A DNA stretch of 64,000 nt from Rhodococcus sp. Z13 (GTDB lineage Bacteria; Actinomycetota; Actinomycetes; Mycobacteriales; Mycobacteriaceae): assembly GCF_025837095.1 (NCBI RefSeq), contig NZ_CP107551.1, positions 4,024,668 through 4,088,667 on the forward strand, written 5' to 3'. The notes beneath the pieces are model-generated. The model was not told where the DNA came from. It worked only from the letters and a program-made list of their open reading frames with translations, and did not search any database. Shown here piece after piece: positions 30,922-39,736 of this stretch. The position numbers and the translations under genes were made by a program. Every line of letters starts with the position of its first letter. Within the stretch, counting starts at the first letter, position 1.

Positions 30922-30931
30922 AACGATCGTT
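30922..30931. promoter_or_regulatory. Candidate TetR operator AACGATCGTT
   Basis: A perfect 10-bp palindrome about 50 bases upstream of the crotonase start, in a form common for TetR regulators of fatty acid genes. The tetR gene at 28205-28828 is the nearest candidate. AT-richer flanks (TTTGGTCG, TTAAACT) mark this as promoter DNA. Confidence 0.45.
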
Positions 30932-30979
30932 AAACTACGGGCCGCCGCGACTGCTGTAAAGGCGAAACGGGCCCCGCTG

Positions 30980-32479
30980 TCAGTCGGGGAGACTCACACC
31001 CGATTCGGCAATTCGTATGGCCACCTCGTCGGGGAACACGTTCCGGAAGACGAACGGGTCGCGGCCGAGCACCCAGCCCGGCGCGAGCGCGGTGGCGTAC
31101 CGCTCGAAGTAACCCAGCTGCTTCCCGAACAACACGAGTTCCTCGGGAGTGGTGGTGTTCCACTTGCGCCCCAGCGCGACGAGCGCACCGATCAGTTCGC
31201 TGAGCCGCAACTCCCCCACGTCCTGCCCCAGCAGCGGACCGAAGACCTCGGCGACCTGCCGCCCCACGGCCGCGTCGTCGACGTCGAGATCGGCCGCGAC
31301 CCCCAGCGCCCGGACGCTGCGCGCCACCGACGTGAAGTCGCCCTCCAGCAACGCCGCCCGGAACAGCTCGCGCAGCAACGCCCGCCACTTCTCCGGCAGC
31401 TCCCCCACGATCCCGAAGTCGAGCAGAGCGATCCGCCCGTCGTCGAGCAGCCACAGATTTCCGGCGTGCACGTCGCCGTGGAACGGGCCGTGGCACAGCA
31501 CCGCCTCCATCCACACCTTCACCCCGCGGCGCACGAGCAGGGCGGTGTCGATGTCGTCCTGGCCCGGGACCACCCGGTCGAGGGGCTTGCCGCGCAGGCG
31601 TTCCATGCAGATCACGCGCGGGCCGCACCACTCCCAGTACACCTCCGGCACCGTGACGTAGGCGTTGTCGCCGAACGCGGGGATGTTGCGGCGGAAGCGA
31701 TCCTGACGGTCCGCCTCGACGGCCGCATTGAGTTCGGTGATCGTCGCGTTGTAGAGATCGCGGATGATGGCCGGGGTGTTGGCGATGCGGAAGAACTCGA
31801 ACACCCGCAGCAGCTTCGCGCCCATGTAGGCGGCCCGCAGATCGACGAGCATGCGCCGGGCGATGCCGGGCCGCTGCACCTTCACCACCGCCTGCCGGCC
31901 GTCGCGCAGCACGCAGGCGTGCACCTGGGCGACGGACGCGGCGGCGAGCGGCACGTCGTCGAACGACGCGAACATCTCGTCGATGCGGTGCCCGAGATCC
32001 TCCTCGATCACCGCACGGGCCTGATCCGACGGGAAGGTCGGCACGTCGTCGAGCATGCGCAGGCACGAGTCCGCGAGCGTGCGGGGGAACAGGCCCGGCG
32101 ACGACGCGATCAGCTGGCCGAGTTTCACGAAGGTGGGGCCGAGATGTTCGAAGGCGTCGACGGTGCCGTCGGCCGCGGCCTTCACGAGGCTGCGCTGCTG
32201 CGGCCGGACGACCCACCGCAGCACCGCCCACACCACGAACACGATCAGGACCCCCGCGACCACCACGGCACGGCCGAGTTCGGCGGCGCCGAACCGGTCG
32301 AGGGGTGGGGTCTCGACGGCGAGGGCACCGGGCGGCAGACCGTCGGCGTACGGACCCACCGGGCCCCTCTCCCCCGATCCGGTCCTCTCCGCCGATCCGT
32401 CCCTGTCCCCCGGCTCGTCGGATGCGTCTTCGCGCAACGTGTGTTCGTGCACGATCTGTCCCCACTCCGTCCACAGCAC
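30980..32479 (-). CDS. ABC1/UbiB (AarF) family protein kinase-like protein
   Basis: About 499 residues from the GTG at 32479, where GAGG lies seven bases upstream; in-frame starts further up would overlap the sigma factor promoter. A hydrophobic helix (AVVVAGVLIVFVVWAVLRWVV) anchors the N-terminal part. The atypical kinase core follows: DAFEHLGPTFVKLGQLIASS (KxGQ motif), PLAAASVAQVHACVLRDG (AAAS loop replacing the P-loop), VVKVQRPGI (nucleotide Lys), GPFHGDVHAGNLWLLDDG (catalytic) and IALLDFGIVGEL (DFG metal site). UbiB proteins are ATPases required for quinone or lipid handling at membranes. In actinobacteria, which use menaquinone, the exact job is unknown. Confidence 0.83.
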   Translation of the reverse strand: MLWTEWGQIVHEHTLREDASDEPGDRDGSAERTGSGERGPVGPYADGLPPGALAVETPPLDRFGAAELGRAVVVAGVLIVFVVWAVLRWVVRPQQRSLVKAAADGTVDAFEHLGPTFVKLGQLIASSPGLFPRTLADSCLRMLDDVPTFPSDQARAVIEEDLGHRIDEMFASFDDVPLAAASVAQVHACVLRDGRQAVVKVQRPGIARRMLVDLRAAYMGAKLLRVFEFFRIANTPAIIRDLYNATITELNAAVEADRQDRFRRNIPAFGDNAYVTVPEVYWEWCGPRVICMERLRGKPLDRVVPGQDDIDTALLVRRGVKVWMEAVLCHGPFHGDVHAGNLWLLDDGRIALLDFGIVGELPEKWRALLRELFRAALLEGDFTSVARSVRALGVAADLDVDDAAVGRQVAEVFGPLLGQDVGELRLSELIGALVALGRKWNTTTPEELVLFGKQLGYFERYATALAPGWVLGRDPFVFRNVFPDEVAIRIAESGVSLPD

Positions 32480-32640
32480 GCGCTCACCTCGGCGCGACTC
32501 CGAGCACCGTACCCGCATCCGGCGCCCGGATCGAGACCCCTCCGCGAGCCCCGCCCCCTCTCGCTCGGCCTGTCCCGTGTCGGTGACTCCGGTTACGCTT
32601 CGACCAGTAGCCGCTACCGGCCCCGGGGGTGTCACGGACG

Positions 32641-33666
32641 ATGACGGAACAACTGCTCGACGACTACGCCGACGGAGAATCCGCTCCCGCCGATTTCATG
32701 GAGAGCGCCGAGCCGTTCCGCCGCGAGCTGCTCGCCCACTGTTACCGCATGAGCGGTTCCCTGCACGACGCCGAGGACCTCGTCCAGGAGACCTACCTGC
32801 GGGCCTGGCGCGGGTACGGGAACTTCGGGGGACGTTCGTCGCTGCGCACCTGGCTGCACCGGATCGCCACCAACGTGTGCCTCACGGCGCTCGAAGGGAA
32901 GAGCCGACGCCCGCTCCCCACCGGGCTGGGGGCGCCGAGCAGCGACCCCACCGACGACCTGGTCACCCGCCCCGAGGTGCCGTGGCTCGAGCCGTTGCCC
33001 GGCGGCTACGTCGAGGACGACCCGTCGGATCCGGCCACGATCGCGGCCTCCCGCGACTCGGTGCGCCTTGCGTTCGTCGCGGCCCTGCAGCATCTGTCCG
33101 CGCGGCAGCGGGCGGTGCTGCTGTTGCGCGACGTGCTGCAGTGGCGGGCCGCGGAGGTCGCGGCGGCGCTCGGCACGTCGACGGCCGCGGTCAACAGCCT
33201 CCTGCAGCGGGCCCGCGCGCAGCTGAAGGACGCGCAGGCCCGGGGCGACGCACTCGCCGAACCCGACAGCGCCGAGACCCGCGCGCTGCTGCAGCGCTGG
33301 GTGGACGGCTTCGAGAGGTACGACATCGATTCGCTCGTGCAGATGCTCACCGAGGACGCGATCTGGGAGATGCCGCCCTTCGAGGGCTGGTATCAGGGGC
33401 CCGAGGCGATCGTCACGCTCATCAAGACCAACTGCCCGGCGAAGGGGCCGGGCGATCAGATCCTGCTGCCCACCCTCGCGAACGGCCAGCCCGCCTTCGG
33501 GCTGTACATGGTCGGGGAGGACGGCCGCCACCACCCTTTCCAGCTGCAGGTCCTCGACGTCGTCGACGGTAGAGTCGCGCACGCCACCGTCTTCTTCTCC
33601 GACGACATCACCGGGCTGTTCGCCCGGTTCGGGTTGCCGGAGGACCCGGCAACCCGAACCCGTTGA
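32641..33666 (+). CDS. ECF RNA polymerase sigma factor, SigG/SigX5-like with SnoaL domain
   Basis: 341 residues. Sigma region 2 is FRRELLAHCYRMSGSLHDAEDLVQETYLRAWR and SLRTWLHRIATNVCLTALEG; region 4 is LSARQRAVLLLRDVLQWRAAEVAAALGTSTAAVNSLLQRARAQL. A C-terminal SnoaL-like domain (about 210-325: LLQRWVDGFERYDIDSLVQMLTEDAIWEMPPFEGWYQG) replaces an anti-sigma partner, as in the SigG group. Such tails regulate sigma activity in cis. The ATG at 32641 is chosen, with GTG at 32629 as alternative. It converges with a VOC-family gene, a frequent companion of these sigma factors. Confidence 0.87.
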   Translation: MTEQLLDDYADGESAPADFMESAEPFRRELLAHCYRMSGSLHDAEDLVQETYLRAWRGYGNFGGRSSLRTWLHRIATNVCLTALEGKSRRPLPTGLGAPSSDPTDDLVTRPEVPWLEPLPGGYVEDDPSDPATIAASRDSVRLAFVAALQHLSARQRAVLLLRDVLQWRAAEVAAALGTSTAAVNSLLQRARAQLKDAQARGDALAEPDSAETRALLQRWVDGFERYDIDSLVQMLTEDAIWEMPPFEGWYQGPEAIVTLIKTNCPAKGPGDQILLPTLANGQPAFGLYMVGEDGRHHPFQLQVLDVVDGRVAHATVFFSDDITGLFARFGLPEDPATRTR

Positions 33667-33673
33667 CGTCCGG

Positions 33674-34132
33674 TCACGCCCCGGCGGAGGCTCCCTGCTG
33701 AGCGGCGGCCTGCTGGGCGGCGGCCACATCCATCCACATGACTTCCCAGACGTGACCGTCGAGGTCGCGGAAGGCCCGCTGGTGGGCGTATCCGCCCATC
33801 TTCTCCTGCGCCCTCTCCCCGCCGGGCGTGACCCATTCCCTGCCACCGGCCGCGATCGCGCCGTCGACCAGCGCGTCGACCGCCTCGCGGCTCTCCGCCG
33901 AGATGCACATCAGCACCTCGCGGGCGCGGGTGGTGTCGCAGATGTCGTCGTTGATGAAGTCGCGGAAGCGCGGCTTCTCGAGCAGCATCACGTAGGTCTG
34001 TTCGTTGATCTCCAGGCACGCGGTGTTCTCGTCGCAGAACATGTCGTCGAAGGTGAACCCCAGCTTGTCGAAGAACTCGCGGGTGGCGGCGACGTTCTCG
34101 ACGGCGAGGTTGGCGAAGAGCATGCGGGACAT
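33674..34132 (-). CDS. VOC superfamily (glyoxalase/bleomycin resistance-like) protein
   Basis: 152 residues. Two beta-alpha-beta-beta-beta modules are seen: MLFANLAVENVAATREFFDKLGFTFDDMF and ISAESREAVDALVDGAIAAGG, ending AFRDLDGHVWEVMWMD. The pattern DPDGHxWE is kept as DLDGHVWE, with the last Glu a probable metal ligand; the first module has NLAVEN in place of an H-containing strand, so metal binding is uncertain. It converges with the ECF sigma gene at a 7-base gap. Members detoxify aldehydes or bind small molecules. The tail is Ala/Gln rich (AAAQQAAAQQGASAGA), probably disordered. Confidence 0.82.
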   Translation of the reverse strand: MSRMLFANLAVENVAATREFFDKLGFTFDDMFCDENTACLEINEQTYVMLLEKPRFRDFINDDICDTTRAREVLMCISAESREAVDALVDGAIAAGGREWVTPGGERAQEKMGGYAHQRAFRDLDGHVWEVMWMDVAAAQQAAAQQGASAGA

Positions 34133-34214
34133 GGTGTCTCTTTCGTGGTTCGGGTGATCGGGTGTCGCAGATACCGACCGGGCGCCCGCCGGAAACTCAT
34201 CGCGGCTCCGTGAT

Positions 34215-34748
34215 TCACGCCTTCCCGAGCACCCACACCGGGCCCGTCAGCAACCAGATCACCGTGATGACGCCGAGGGTGGGGAAGATCCCGTACAGCG
34301 CCGAGGCCTGCTCGGAGTTCGCGACGGTCACCCCGAGGCCGAGGACCGCGGCGGCGCTGATGCCGGCCGCGAGCAGCCACCGTCCGAAATCGACGCATTC
34401 CCTGCGGAAGGCCTCCGGCCCCTCCTTCGGTGCCGGTGCCGGTTTCTCCCCACCGGCGAAGTGGTAGGCGAACCGGCGGTCGGCCCACCGCACGACGCTC
34501 GGCCCGAAGGCGATGCTCACCCCGAGGTAGATGCCCGCGACGCGGTGGACCCAGCCCACCTCGGCCCCGCGGTGCAGGTCGACGGCGACGGCGGCGAGCA
34601 GGACGAGGTCGATCAGCGGGATCAGGGCCAGCAGGACCCCGCCCGCCTTCTGCAGGCGCAGCAGGTAGCGGCAGGCGAGTCCGGCGGCGAGCACGACCCA
34701 GAAGGCGATCTCGCATCCCACGATGAAAGCGGCGATGTGGCTGAACAT
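34215..34748 (-). CDS. Multi-pass membrane protein, unknown function
   Basis: 177 residues with about five hydrophobic segments: near 5-28 (IAAFIVGCEIAFWVVLAAGL), 37-55 (GGVLLALIPLIDLVLLAAV), 66-85, 122-140 (WLLAAGISAAAVLGLGVTV) and 150-172 (GIFPTLGVITVIWLLTGPVW). A cytoplasmic loop between the third and fourth is rich in Ala/Pro/Glu (GGEKPAPAPKEGPEAF). I do not recognise the family. It is divergent from the histidine kinase gene, with a 137-base gap that contains two GTGTTCGAATC repeats, so it may be a target or a partner of that two-component system. Confidence 0.7.
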   Translation of the reverse strand: MFSHIAAFIVGCEIAFWVVLAAGLACRYLLRLQKAGGVLLALIPLIDLVLLAAVAVDLHRGAEVGWVHRVAGIYLGVSIAFGPSVVRWADRRFAYHFAGGEKPAPAPKEGPEAFRRECVDFGRWLLAAGISAAAVLGLGVTVANSEQASALYGIFPTLGVITVIWLLTGPVWVLGKA

Positions 34749-34848
34749 GCTCCCAGATTCGCCCGTCCACCCTCGCGCGCGCGTCGCCCGGCCGGCGGGT
34801 GCGGTGTCATCACTTCGGGTGACGCCGACCCCGATCCGCGGGGAGGCC

Positions 34849-34879
34849 GTGTTCGAATCCGAGAGCCTGTGTTCGAATC
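34849..34879 (+). promoter_or_regulatory. Two direct repeats GTGTTCGAATC, 20 bases apart
   Basis: Copies at 34849-34859 and 34869-34879 lie just upstream of the histidine kinase GTG at 34886. A spacing of 20 bases places them on the same face of the helix, two turns apart, a usual layout for response-regulator dimers. Each contains the palindrome TTCGAA. Confidence 0.45.
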
Positions 34880-34885
34880 GAAGCC

Positions 34886-36094
34886 GTGACCGAGGAGGAG
34901 AACCGCATCCGCGTGGGGCCCGTGGACCCCCGCTACAACTCCCTGCTGATCGCGCTCGCGTACTTCGCGGGTGGGGCGCTGCTGTACGCGCTGGATCTCG
35001 GGGTGCTGGTGCCGGACCGCGCGCCACAGCCACTGTGGGTGTGGTTGCTCCTGCTCGCCGGGGTCTGCGCGCCGATGCTGCTGCGCCGCACCCGCCCGCT
35101 CCTCGGGCTCGTGCTGGGCAGCGCGGTGGTGCTGATCGACCTCGTCGTCGGGCCGTCGTTGCCGGTGTGGATCGCCTACGGCGACCTGCTCTACGCCGCC
35201 GCGCTGTTCGGTTCGGCCCGGACCAGCCAGTTCCTCGAACGCGCGCCCCTGATCCCCATCGGCGTGGGTGCGGTCGCGCTGGGTCTGTGGTTCGGGGACT
35301 TGCGGATCGCGGTGTGGGCCGTGTCGATCGCGGCGCTCGTGGTGGTCGTCCCGATCTGGTGGGCGCGGTCGGTGCGGTCGCACCGCGACGCCGCCGAGAT
35401 CGAGCGGGCACGGGTGCAGGCCCTCACGCGGGTCGCGGAACTGGACCGGCACGCGGCCATCACCGCCGAACGGCAACGTCTGGCCCGCGACCTGCACGAC
35501 GTCGTGGCCGGGCACCTGTCGTCGATCGCGATCCAGAGCGAAGCCGCCCTGCGCCTGCGCGACACCGACCCGGACCGGGCCCTGGCCGTGCTCGAGTCCG
35601 TCCGCTCCGGGAGCGTCGCCGCCCTGCAGGAGATGCAGTCGATGGTGCGGTTGCTGCGCAACGACGACGCCGACGACGAGGCCACCACGGCGGGGCGCCT
35701 CGCCGATCTGGAACCGCTGGTCGCGTCGGCGCGCGCCGCCGGCAACGCCGTGCGGATCGAGGGCCCGCCCCCACCGGATCTCGACGCGGACGTCGACCTC
35801 ACGGCCTACCGGATCCTGCAGGAGGCCCTGACGAACGCGGTGAAGCACGCACCGGGCCGCCCGGTGACGATCCGGTTCGACTCCGGGGCCGATCGTTTGG
35901 ACATCGAGGTGACGAACCCGGTGACCGGGAAGGACTCCCCGAATCCGGGAGCGGGGCACGGGGTGCGGAACATCGCCGAGCGGGCCGCGGCGGTGGGCGG
36001 CCGCGCGCGATCGGGCCGCGAGGGCGACGAGTGGACGACCAGTGTGCAGCTGCCGCTGCGGGAAAGGCAGCTGCGGGAAAGGCATACGACGTGA
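34886..36094 (+). CDS. Two-component sensor histidine kinase (NarL-system type)
   Basis: 402 residues from the GTG at 34886. Four to six N-terminal membrane helices (about 18-160: LLIALAYFAGGALLYALDL, LWVWLLLLAGVCAPMLL, LLGLVLGSAVVLIDLVVG and so on) are followed by a dimerisation helix with the phosphoacceptor in RQRLARDLHDVVAGHLSSIA (His204), the HisKA_3 form. The ATPase domain has LQEALTNAVKHAPG (N box) and GHGVRNIAERAAAVGG (G box). No extracellular sensor domain is visible, so it probably senses a membrane signal. The tail LRERQLRERHTT results from a 15-base tandem duplication. It overlaps the response regulator start (GTGA). Confidence 0.88.
   Translation: MTEEENRIRVGPVDPRYNSLLIALAYFAGGALLYALDLGVLVPDRAPQPLWVWLLLLAGVCAPMLLRRTRPLLGLVLGSAVVLIDLVVGPSLPVWIAYGDLLYAAALFGSARTSQFLERAPLIPIGVGAVALGLWFGDLRIAVWAVSIAALVVVVPIWWARSVRSHRDAAEIERARVQALTRVAELDRHAAITAERQRLARDLHDVVAGHLSSIAIQSEAALRLRDTDPDRALAVLESVRSGSVAALQEMQSMVRLLRNDDADDEATTAGRLADLEPLVASARAAGNAVRIEGPPPPDLDADVDLTAYRILQEALTNAVKHAPGRPVTIRFDSGADRLDIEVTNPVTGKDSPNPGAGHGVRNIAERAAAVGGRARSGREGDEWTTSVQLPLRERQLRERHTT
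36056..36085 (+). repeat. 15-bp tandem duplication in the histidine kinase 3' end
   Basis: CTGCGGGAAAGGCAG at 36056-36070 is followed by CTGCGGGAAAGGCAT at 36071-36085. It encodes LRERQ then LRERH at the extreme C-terminus and keeps the frame and the coupling to the next gene. Confidence 0.85.
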
Positions 36095-36750
36095 CGATCA
36101 AGGTGCTGCTCGCCGACGACCACGGTGCCATCCGGGCCGGTCTGCGGTTGCTGCTCGAGACCAGCGGTGACATCGAGGTGGTGGGTGAGGCCGCCGACGG
36201 CGCCGTCGCCATCTCGCAGGCCCGCGCGCTCGATCCGGACGTGGTGCTCATGGACATCCGCATGCCGAACGTCGACGGGATCTCCGCGACCCGCGCGATC
36301 ACCGGCGAGACCCGGGCGAAAGTGCTGGTGCTGACCAGTTTCGAGATCGACGAGTACGTCTTCGAGAGCCTGCGGGCCGGGGCCGGGGGTTATCTGCTCA
36401 AGACCGCCTCGGCCGACACCATGCTCGGTGCGATCCGGTCGGTGCACGCCGGGGAGGCCGTGTTGTCGCCGGAGGTGACCCGCACGGTGATCGACGCGTT
36501 CGTGTCGCACTCGCCCAGGCGGCCGGAACCGGTGGACGCCCCGGATCCCGATGTCCTCACCGACCGCGAACGGGAGGTCTTCGACTGTCTCGGTGAGGGG
36601 TTGTCCAACCGGCAGATCGCGACCCGCCTCGGCATCGGCGAGAACACCGCGAAGACGCACGTCGCGCGCGTCCTCCACAAACTGGGACTGCAGTCGCGGA
36701 TCCAGGCGGCCATCCTCGCGCGCGACCTGCCGGGTCCGCGGCGCCCCTAG
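36091..36750 (+). CDS. LuxR/NarL family response regulator
   Basis: 219 residues. Receiver domain: VLLADDHGAIRAGLRLLLE with acidic pocket at Asp9/Asp10, phosphoacceptor Asp55 in VVLMDIRMPNVDG, Thr/Lys landmarks in VLVLTSFEIDEYV and GYLLKTASAD. The C-terminal HTH is LTDREREVFDCLGEGLSNRQIATRLGIGENTAKTHVARVLHKL. It is coupled to the kinase gene by GTGA and is its cognate partner. The GTTCGAA repeats before the kinase gene may be its binding sites. Confidence 0.92.
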   Translation: MTIKVLLADDHGAIRAGLRLLLETSGDIEVVGEAADGAVAISQARALDPDVVLMDIRMPNVDGISATRAITGETRAKVLVLTSFEIDEYVFESLRAGAGGYLLKTASADTMLGAIRSVHAGEAVLSPEVTRTVIDAFVSHSPRRPEPVDAPDPDVLTDREREVFDCLGEGLSNRQIATRLGIGENTAKTHVARVLHKLGLQSRIQAAILARDLPGPRRP

Positions 36751-36792
36751 GATCGGGATGCACAGGACTCGAGACCGAAAGCGCGGGGAACC

Positions 36793-37395
36793 ATGACCGG
36801 CAATTCCGATCACGACGATCTGCTGCTCAGCGACGCCGAGCGCATGCACGCGTTGAATGCGCTCGGCGAGCACTACGCCGCGGGCCGTCTCGACAGCGCC
36901 GACTTCTACGAGAGGTCGGGTGAGATTGCTTCGGCGCGAACCTTTTCGGCACTGTCACCGTCTTTCCGTGGACTGCCCGGCGGTGTGCCCCTCGAACTGG
37001 CCGACGGCCACATCCGGATGATCACCGAGTCCTCGGCGCCGGCCGTCCGCTCCGCGACGTCACCGGCGACGGCACCGTCGGCGGAGGACGAACTCGAGTC
37101 GCTGAAGTCGCGGGGCAGCCTGGTCGAGACGCTGGACTGGATCATCATCGGCATCACGCTGGTGACCTTCCTGGTCCTGCAGATCGCCGTCGACTGGGAC
37201 TACGCGTGGATCGTGTGGCCGTCGCTGATCGTGACCCTGAGCATCCCGCGGCTGATCCTGAAGTACAGCGACGACGACGAAGAGGTCTACGAGGAGCTGA
37301 AGAAGTCCGAAGCCGAGGCGCGGAAGAAGCGTCTCGCGGAGGCGTCGGAGCGGATCCGCGAACTGGAGAACCGGCGCGGACCGAAGGCTCCCTGA
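36793..37395 (+). CDS. DUF1707 domain-containing membrane protein
   Basis: 200 residues. The N-terminal DUF1707 module reads LLSDAERMHALNALGEHYAAGRLDSADFYERSGEIASARTFSALS (about residues 11-55), a short helical domain widespread in actinobacteria. A flexible Ala/Ser/Pro linker follows, then two close membrane helices (about 115-155: WIIIGITLVTFLVLQIAV, YAWIVWPSLIVTLSIPRLIL) and a charged coiled-coil tail (EEVYEELKKSEAEARKKRLAE). The arrangement suggests a membrane anchor with cytoplasmic ends. Function unknown. It follows the two-component genes but with its own ATG at 36793. Confidence 0.82.
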   Translation: MTGNSDHDDLLLSDAERMHALNALGEHYAAGRLDSADFYERSGEIASARTFSALSPSFRGLPGGVPLELADGHIRMITESSAPAVRSATSPATAPSAEDELESLKSRGSLVETLDWIIIGITLVTFLVLQIAVDWDYAWIVWPSLIVTLSIPRLILKYSDDDEEVYEELKKSEAEARKKRLAEASERIRELENRRGPKAP

Positions 37396-37460
37396 CCCCG
37401 GGGCGGACCATCGGAACCCCTGCCCCACCCCCGCCCGGGCGCGCCGCCCCTGGTAGAAGC

Positions 37461-38390
37461 ATGGGCATGGCCATCGAGACCGCACAGTTCTCCGTCGACC
37501 GTCCCGGACGCTTCATGGGCGTCGACCTCGAGGTGAGTGACGACGGGTCGCTCTCGATCAGCCAGCCGGTGGGACCGCACCTGTTCGACCACCGCGGGCA
37601 GATCACGCTGTCGTCCATCGGGGTCTTCTGCGACTTCGCGGCGGCCGCGCCTGCCGGTCTCGCTCGGCTCGCGGAGACCGGGGAGCGCCCGCAGGGGGTG
37701 CTGTCGCATCTGGACGCCTCCCTCGCCCACCCCTTCCCCGTCTCGGGCACCGTCTCCGGGCACGGACGCAGCCTGTTCTACGACGACGCGACCGGGCTGT
37801 CGCGCACCGAGGTCCTCGCCGACGACGGCACCCTCGTCGCGCACGTGGTGGCCCGGTCGGTCGTGGTCGGCCGCGGAGCCGTCGACACCGGCACCGCGGA
37901 GGACGACGACGTCCTGGTCCGCGACGAGCCGGAACCGTGGATCGACCCGGCCGTCCTGGCCGAGATGCCCGGCCTCGACGTCGTGGCCGGCATCGCCGCG
38001 GGCACGCTGCCGCGCGGCCCCCTCGCCGGGCTGCTGGGCCTCGAGGTGACGTCCGCCGAGCGCGGCGACGTCCGGGCCCGACTGACGCCCCGCCCGTGGA
38101 CGGTCAACATCATCGGCTCGGTGCAGGGCGGTGTGCTCGTCTCGATCGCGGAGACCGTCACCGGGCTGGCGGCGCAGACCCTGACCGGCATCGGTCAGCG
38201 GTACCGGCTGCTCGAGATCGGCCTCGACTACCTGCGTTCACCCGCCGTGCCCGGCGACGCCGTCGAGGTCCACAGCCGGGTGATCCGCGCGGGACGTCGC
38301 CTCGCCTCGATCGAGACGGTGCTGCACGCCGCCGACGGCACGGTGTACGTGCGGGGCCACGCGAACGTCCAGCTGGTCGCCTCCGCCTGA
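37461..38390 (+). CDS. Double-hotdog PaaI-type thioesterase family protein
   Basis: 309 residues. The C-terminal half is a standard PaaI/YdiI hotdog thioesterase: GPLAGLLGLEVTSAERGDVRARLTPRPWTVN, IIGSVQGGVLVSIAETVTGLAAQTLT, LEIGLDYLRSPAVPGDAVEVHSRVIRAGRRLASIE. The N-terminal half has an echo of the same fold (HRGQITLSSIGVFCDFAAAA, GVLSHLDASLAHPFPVSG) but weaker. The protein probably hydrolyses acyl-CoA esters. ATG at 37461 is chosen; a second ATG six bases later is possible. No operon partner is evident. Confidence 0.8.
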   Translation: MGMAIETAQFSVDRPGRFMGVDLEVSDDGSLSISQPVGPHLFDHRGQITLSSIGVFCDFAAAAPAGLARLAETGERPQGVLSHLDASLAHPFPVSGTVSGHGRSLFYDDATGLSRTEVLADDGTLVAHVVARSVVVGRGAVDTGTAEDDDVLVRDEPEPWIDPAVLAEMPGLDVVAGIAAGTLPRGPLAGLLGLEVTSAERGDVRARLTPRPWTVNIIGSVQGGVLVSIAETVTGLAAQTLTGIGQRYRLLEIGLDYLRSPAVPGDAVEVHSRVIRAGRRLASIETVLHAADGTVYVRGHANVQLVASA

Positions 38391-38409
38391 GCGACCGCCC
38401 GGGGGACGG

Positions 38410-39624
38410 TCAGGAGGCCTGCCGCGCGACCGTCACGGCGGCCGCACCGAGCCGCGGGAACCGTCCGTCGGAGATCGTGGTGAACGCGTTGCCCATGCGG
38501 TTGGTGACGAACGCGATCGACAGTCCGGTCTCCACGTCGGCGAACGCTCCCGACCCGCCGAACCCGAAGTGGCCGACCGAGCGGAGCGGCTGCCGGCGCA
38601 GCGCCACCCAGCCGGGGTGGTAGCCGAGCCGCCAGTTGGGCCGGATCCCGAGCACGTAGTCGCGTTGCCGGGTCTGCACCTCGAGCAGCTGCTCGACGGT
38701 GTCCTCCTTCAGCAGCCGCACGCCGTCGAGGGTGCCGCCGTTGGCGATCGCGCCGTACATGCGGGCCAGGGACCGGGCAGTGAACACCCCGTTCCAGCCG
38801 GGCATCACCGCGTCGTGCGCGCGGGGACTGCGCATGAGCTCGTCGAATCCCTCGGCCATCCCGGCCTCGGCGAGTCCCCGCACACCGGGCGCCCGGGAGA
38901 GCACCGCCGAGGTCGTGCTCCACGGGGTGGGCAGGAAGTTGACCTTGGGGAAGATCCGGGCCAAGCGGTGCCGCTGGTTCTCGGGTACGTGGTACCAGAA
39001 CTCCTCCACCCCGAGCGGCTCGGCGATCTCCGTGCGCACGAGTTCCTGGAAGGGGGTGCCCGACGCGCGGGAGGCGACCTCGGCGACGAGATTGCCGTAG
39101 GTGACGGCGTGGTAGCCCGGGCCGCGGAGGCGGCGCGGGTCGGGTACGGCAGCGGCCAGGGCGTCGGCGACGGCCTTCGAGTCGAGCAGGCCGTCGCGGC
39201 CGGGCACGAGACCGCGGGCCCGGTGCAGACCCGCCCGGTGCGACATCAGCTCGCGGAGGGTGATGGTCTCCTTGCCCGCCGCCGCGAACTCCGGCCAGTA
39301 CTCGGCCACGGGCGCGTCGTAGTCCAGCAGGCCGCGTTCGGCGAGCCGGTGCACGACGGTGCTGGCCACGCCCTTGCCGGTGGAGAACGACAGCACGATG
39401 GTGTCGCGGTTCCACCGCTTGTCGCGGCCCGACCAGCCTGCCCAGATGTCGAGGACGGGTTCGCCGTGCAGATAGCAGGCGAGGGCCGCCCCGCCCTGGC
39501 TCGGCTTGTAGAACATCCGGAAGAACAGATCCGCGACCGGCATGAATCGGGGATCCACCAGCATCTGTGTCGACGGAATCGATGGTGTCGACGGTCTCGC
39601 TTCCGCCGGGGAACCTTCGGTCAT
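38410..39624 (-). CDS. Serine hydrolase of the beta-lactamase/class C family (EstB-like)
   Basis: 404 residues. The SxxK active-site motif is VLSFSTGKGVASTVVH with Ser81 and Lys84; the Tyr motif is GYHAVTYGNLVAEV, and the third motif region HFGFGGSGAFADVETGLSIAFVTN is present, with GFGGSG in place of the KTG triad. This is the esterase/beta-lactamase group (LACTB/EstB/LipL-like), which cleaves esters or beta-lactams rather than cell-wall peptides. No signal peptide is seen, so it is cytoplasmic. The ATG at 39624 sits just after a TAACAT -10-like element. A close paralog is encoded at 62283-63596, sharing WNGVFTARSLARMYGAIA. Confidence 0.85.
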   Translation of the reverse strand: MTEGSPAEARPSTPSIPSTQMLVDPRFMPVADLFFRMFYKPSQGGAALACYLHGEPVLDIWAGWSGRDKRWNRDTIVLSFSTGKGVASTVVHRLAERGLLDYDAPVAEYWPEFAAAGKETITLRELMSHRAGLHRARGLVPGRDGLLDSKAVADALAAAVPDPRRLRGPGYHAVTYGNLVAEVASRASGTPFQELVRTEIAEPLGVEEFWYHVPENQRHRLARIFPKVNFLPTPWSTTSAVLSRAPGVRGLAEAGMAEGFDELMRSPRAHDAVMPGWNGVFTARSLARMYGAIANGGTLDGVRLLKEDTVEQLLEVQTRQRDYVLGIRPNWRLGYHPGWVALRRQPLRSVGHFGFGGSGAFADVETGLSIAFVTNRMGNAFTTISDGRFPRLGAAAVTVARQAS

Positions 39625-39736
39625 GGGGCCGATGTTAAGAGCATGTGAACTCTTTCGTGGGCGTTCCCCGACTTCTGCGGCCATCCTGTGCTCGGGCTTC
39701 TGCGCGCCCACCCCATCCGGTGTAAGGATGAGGAGC

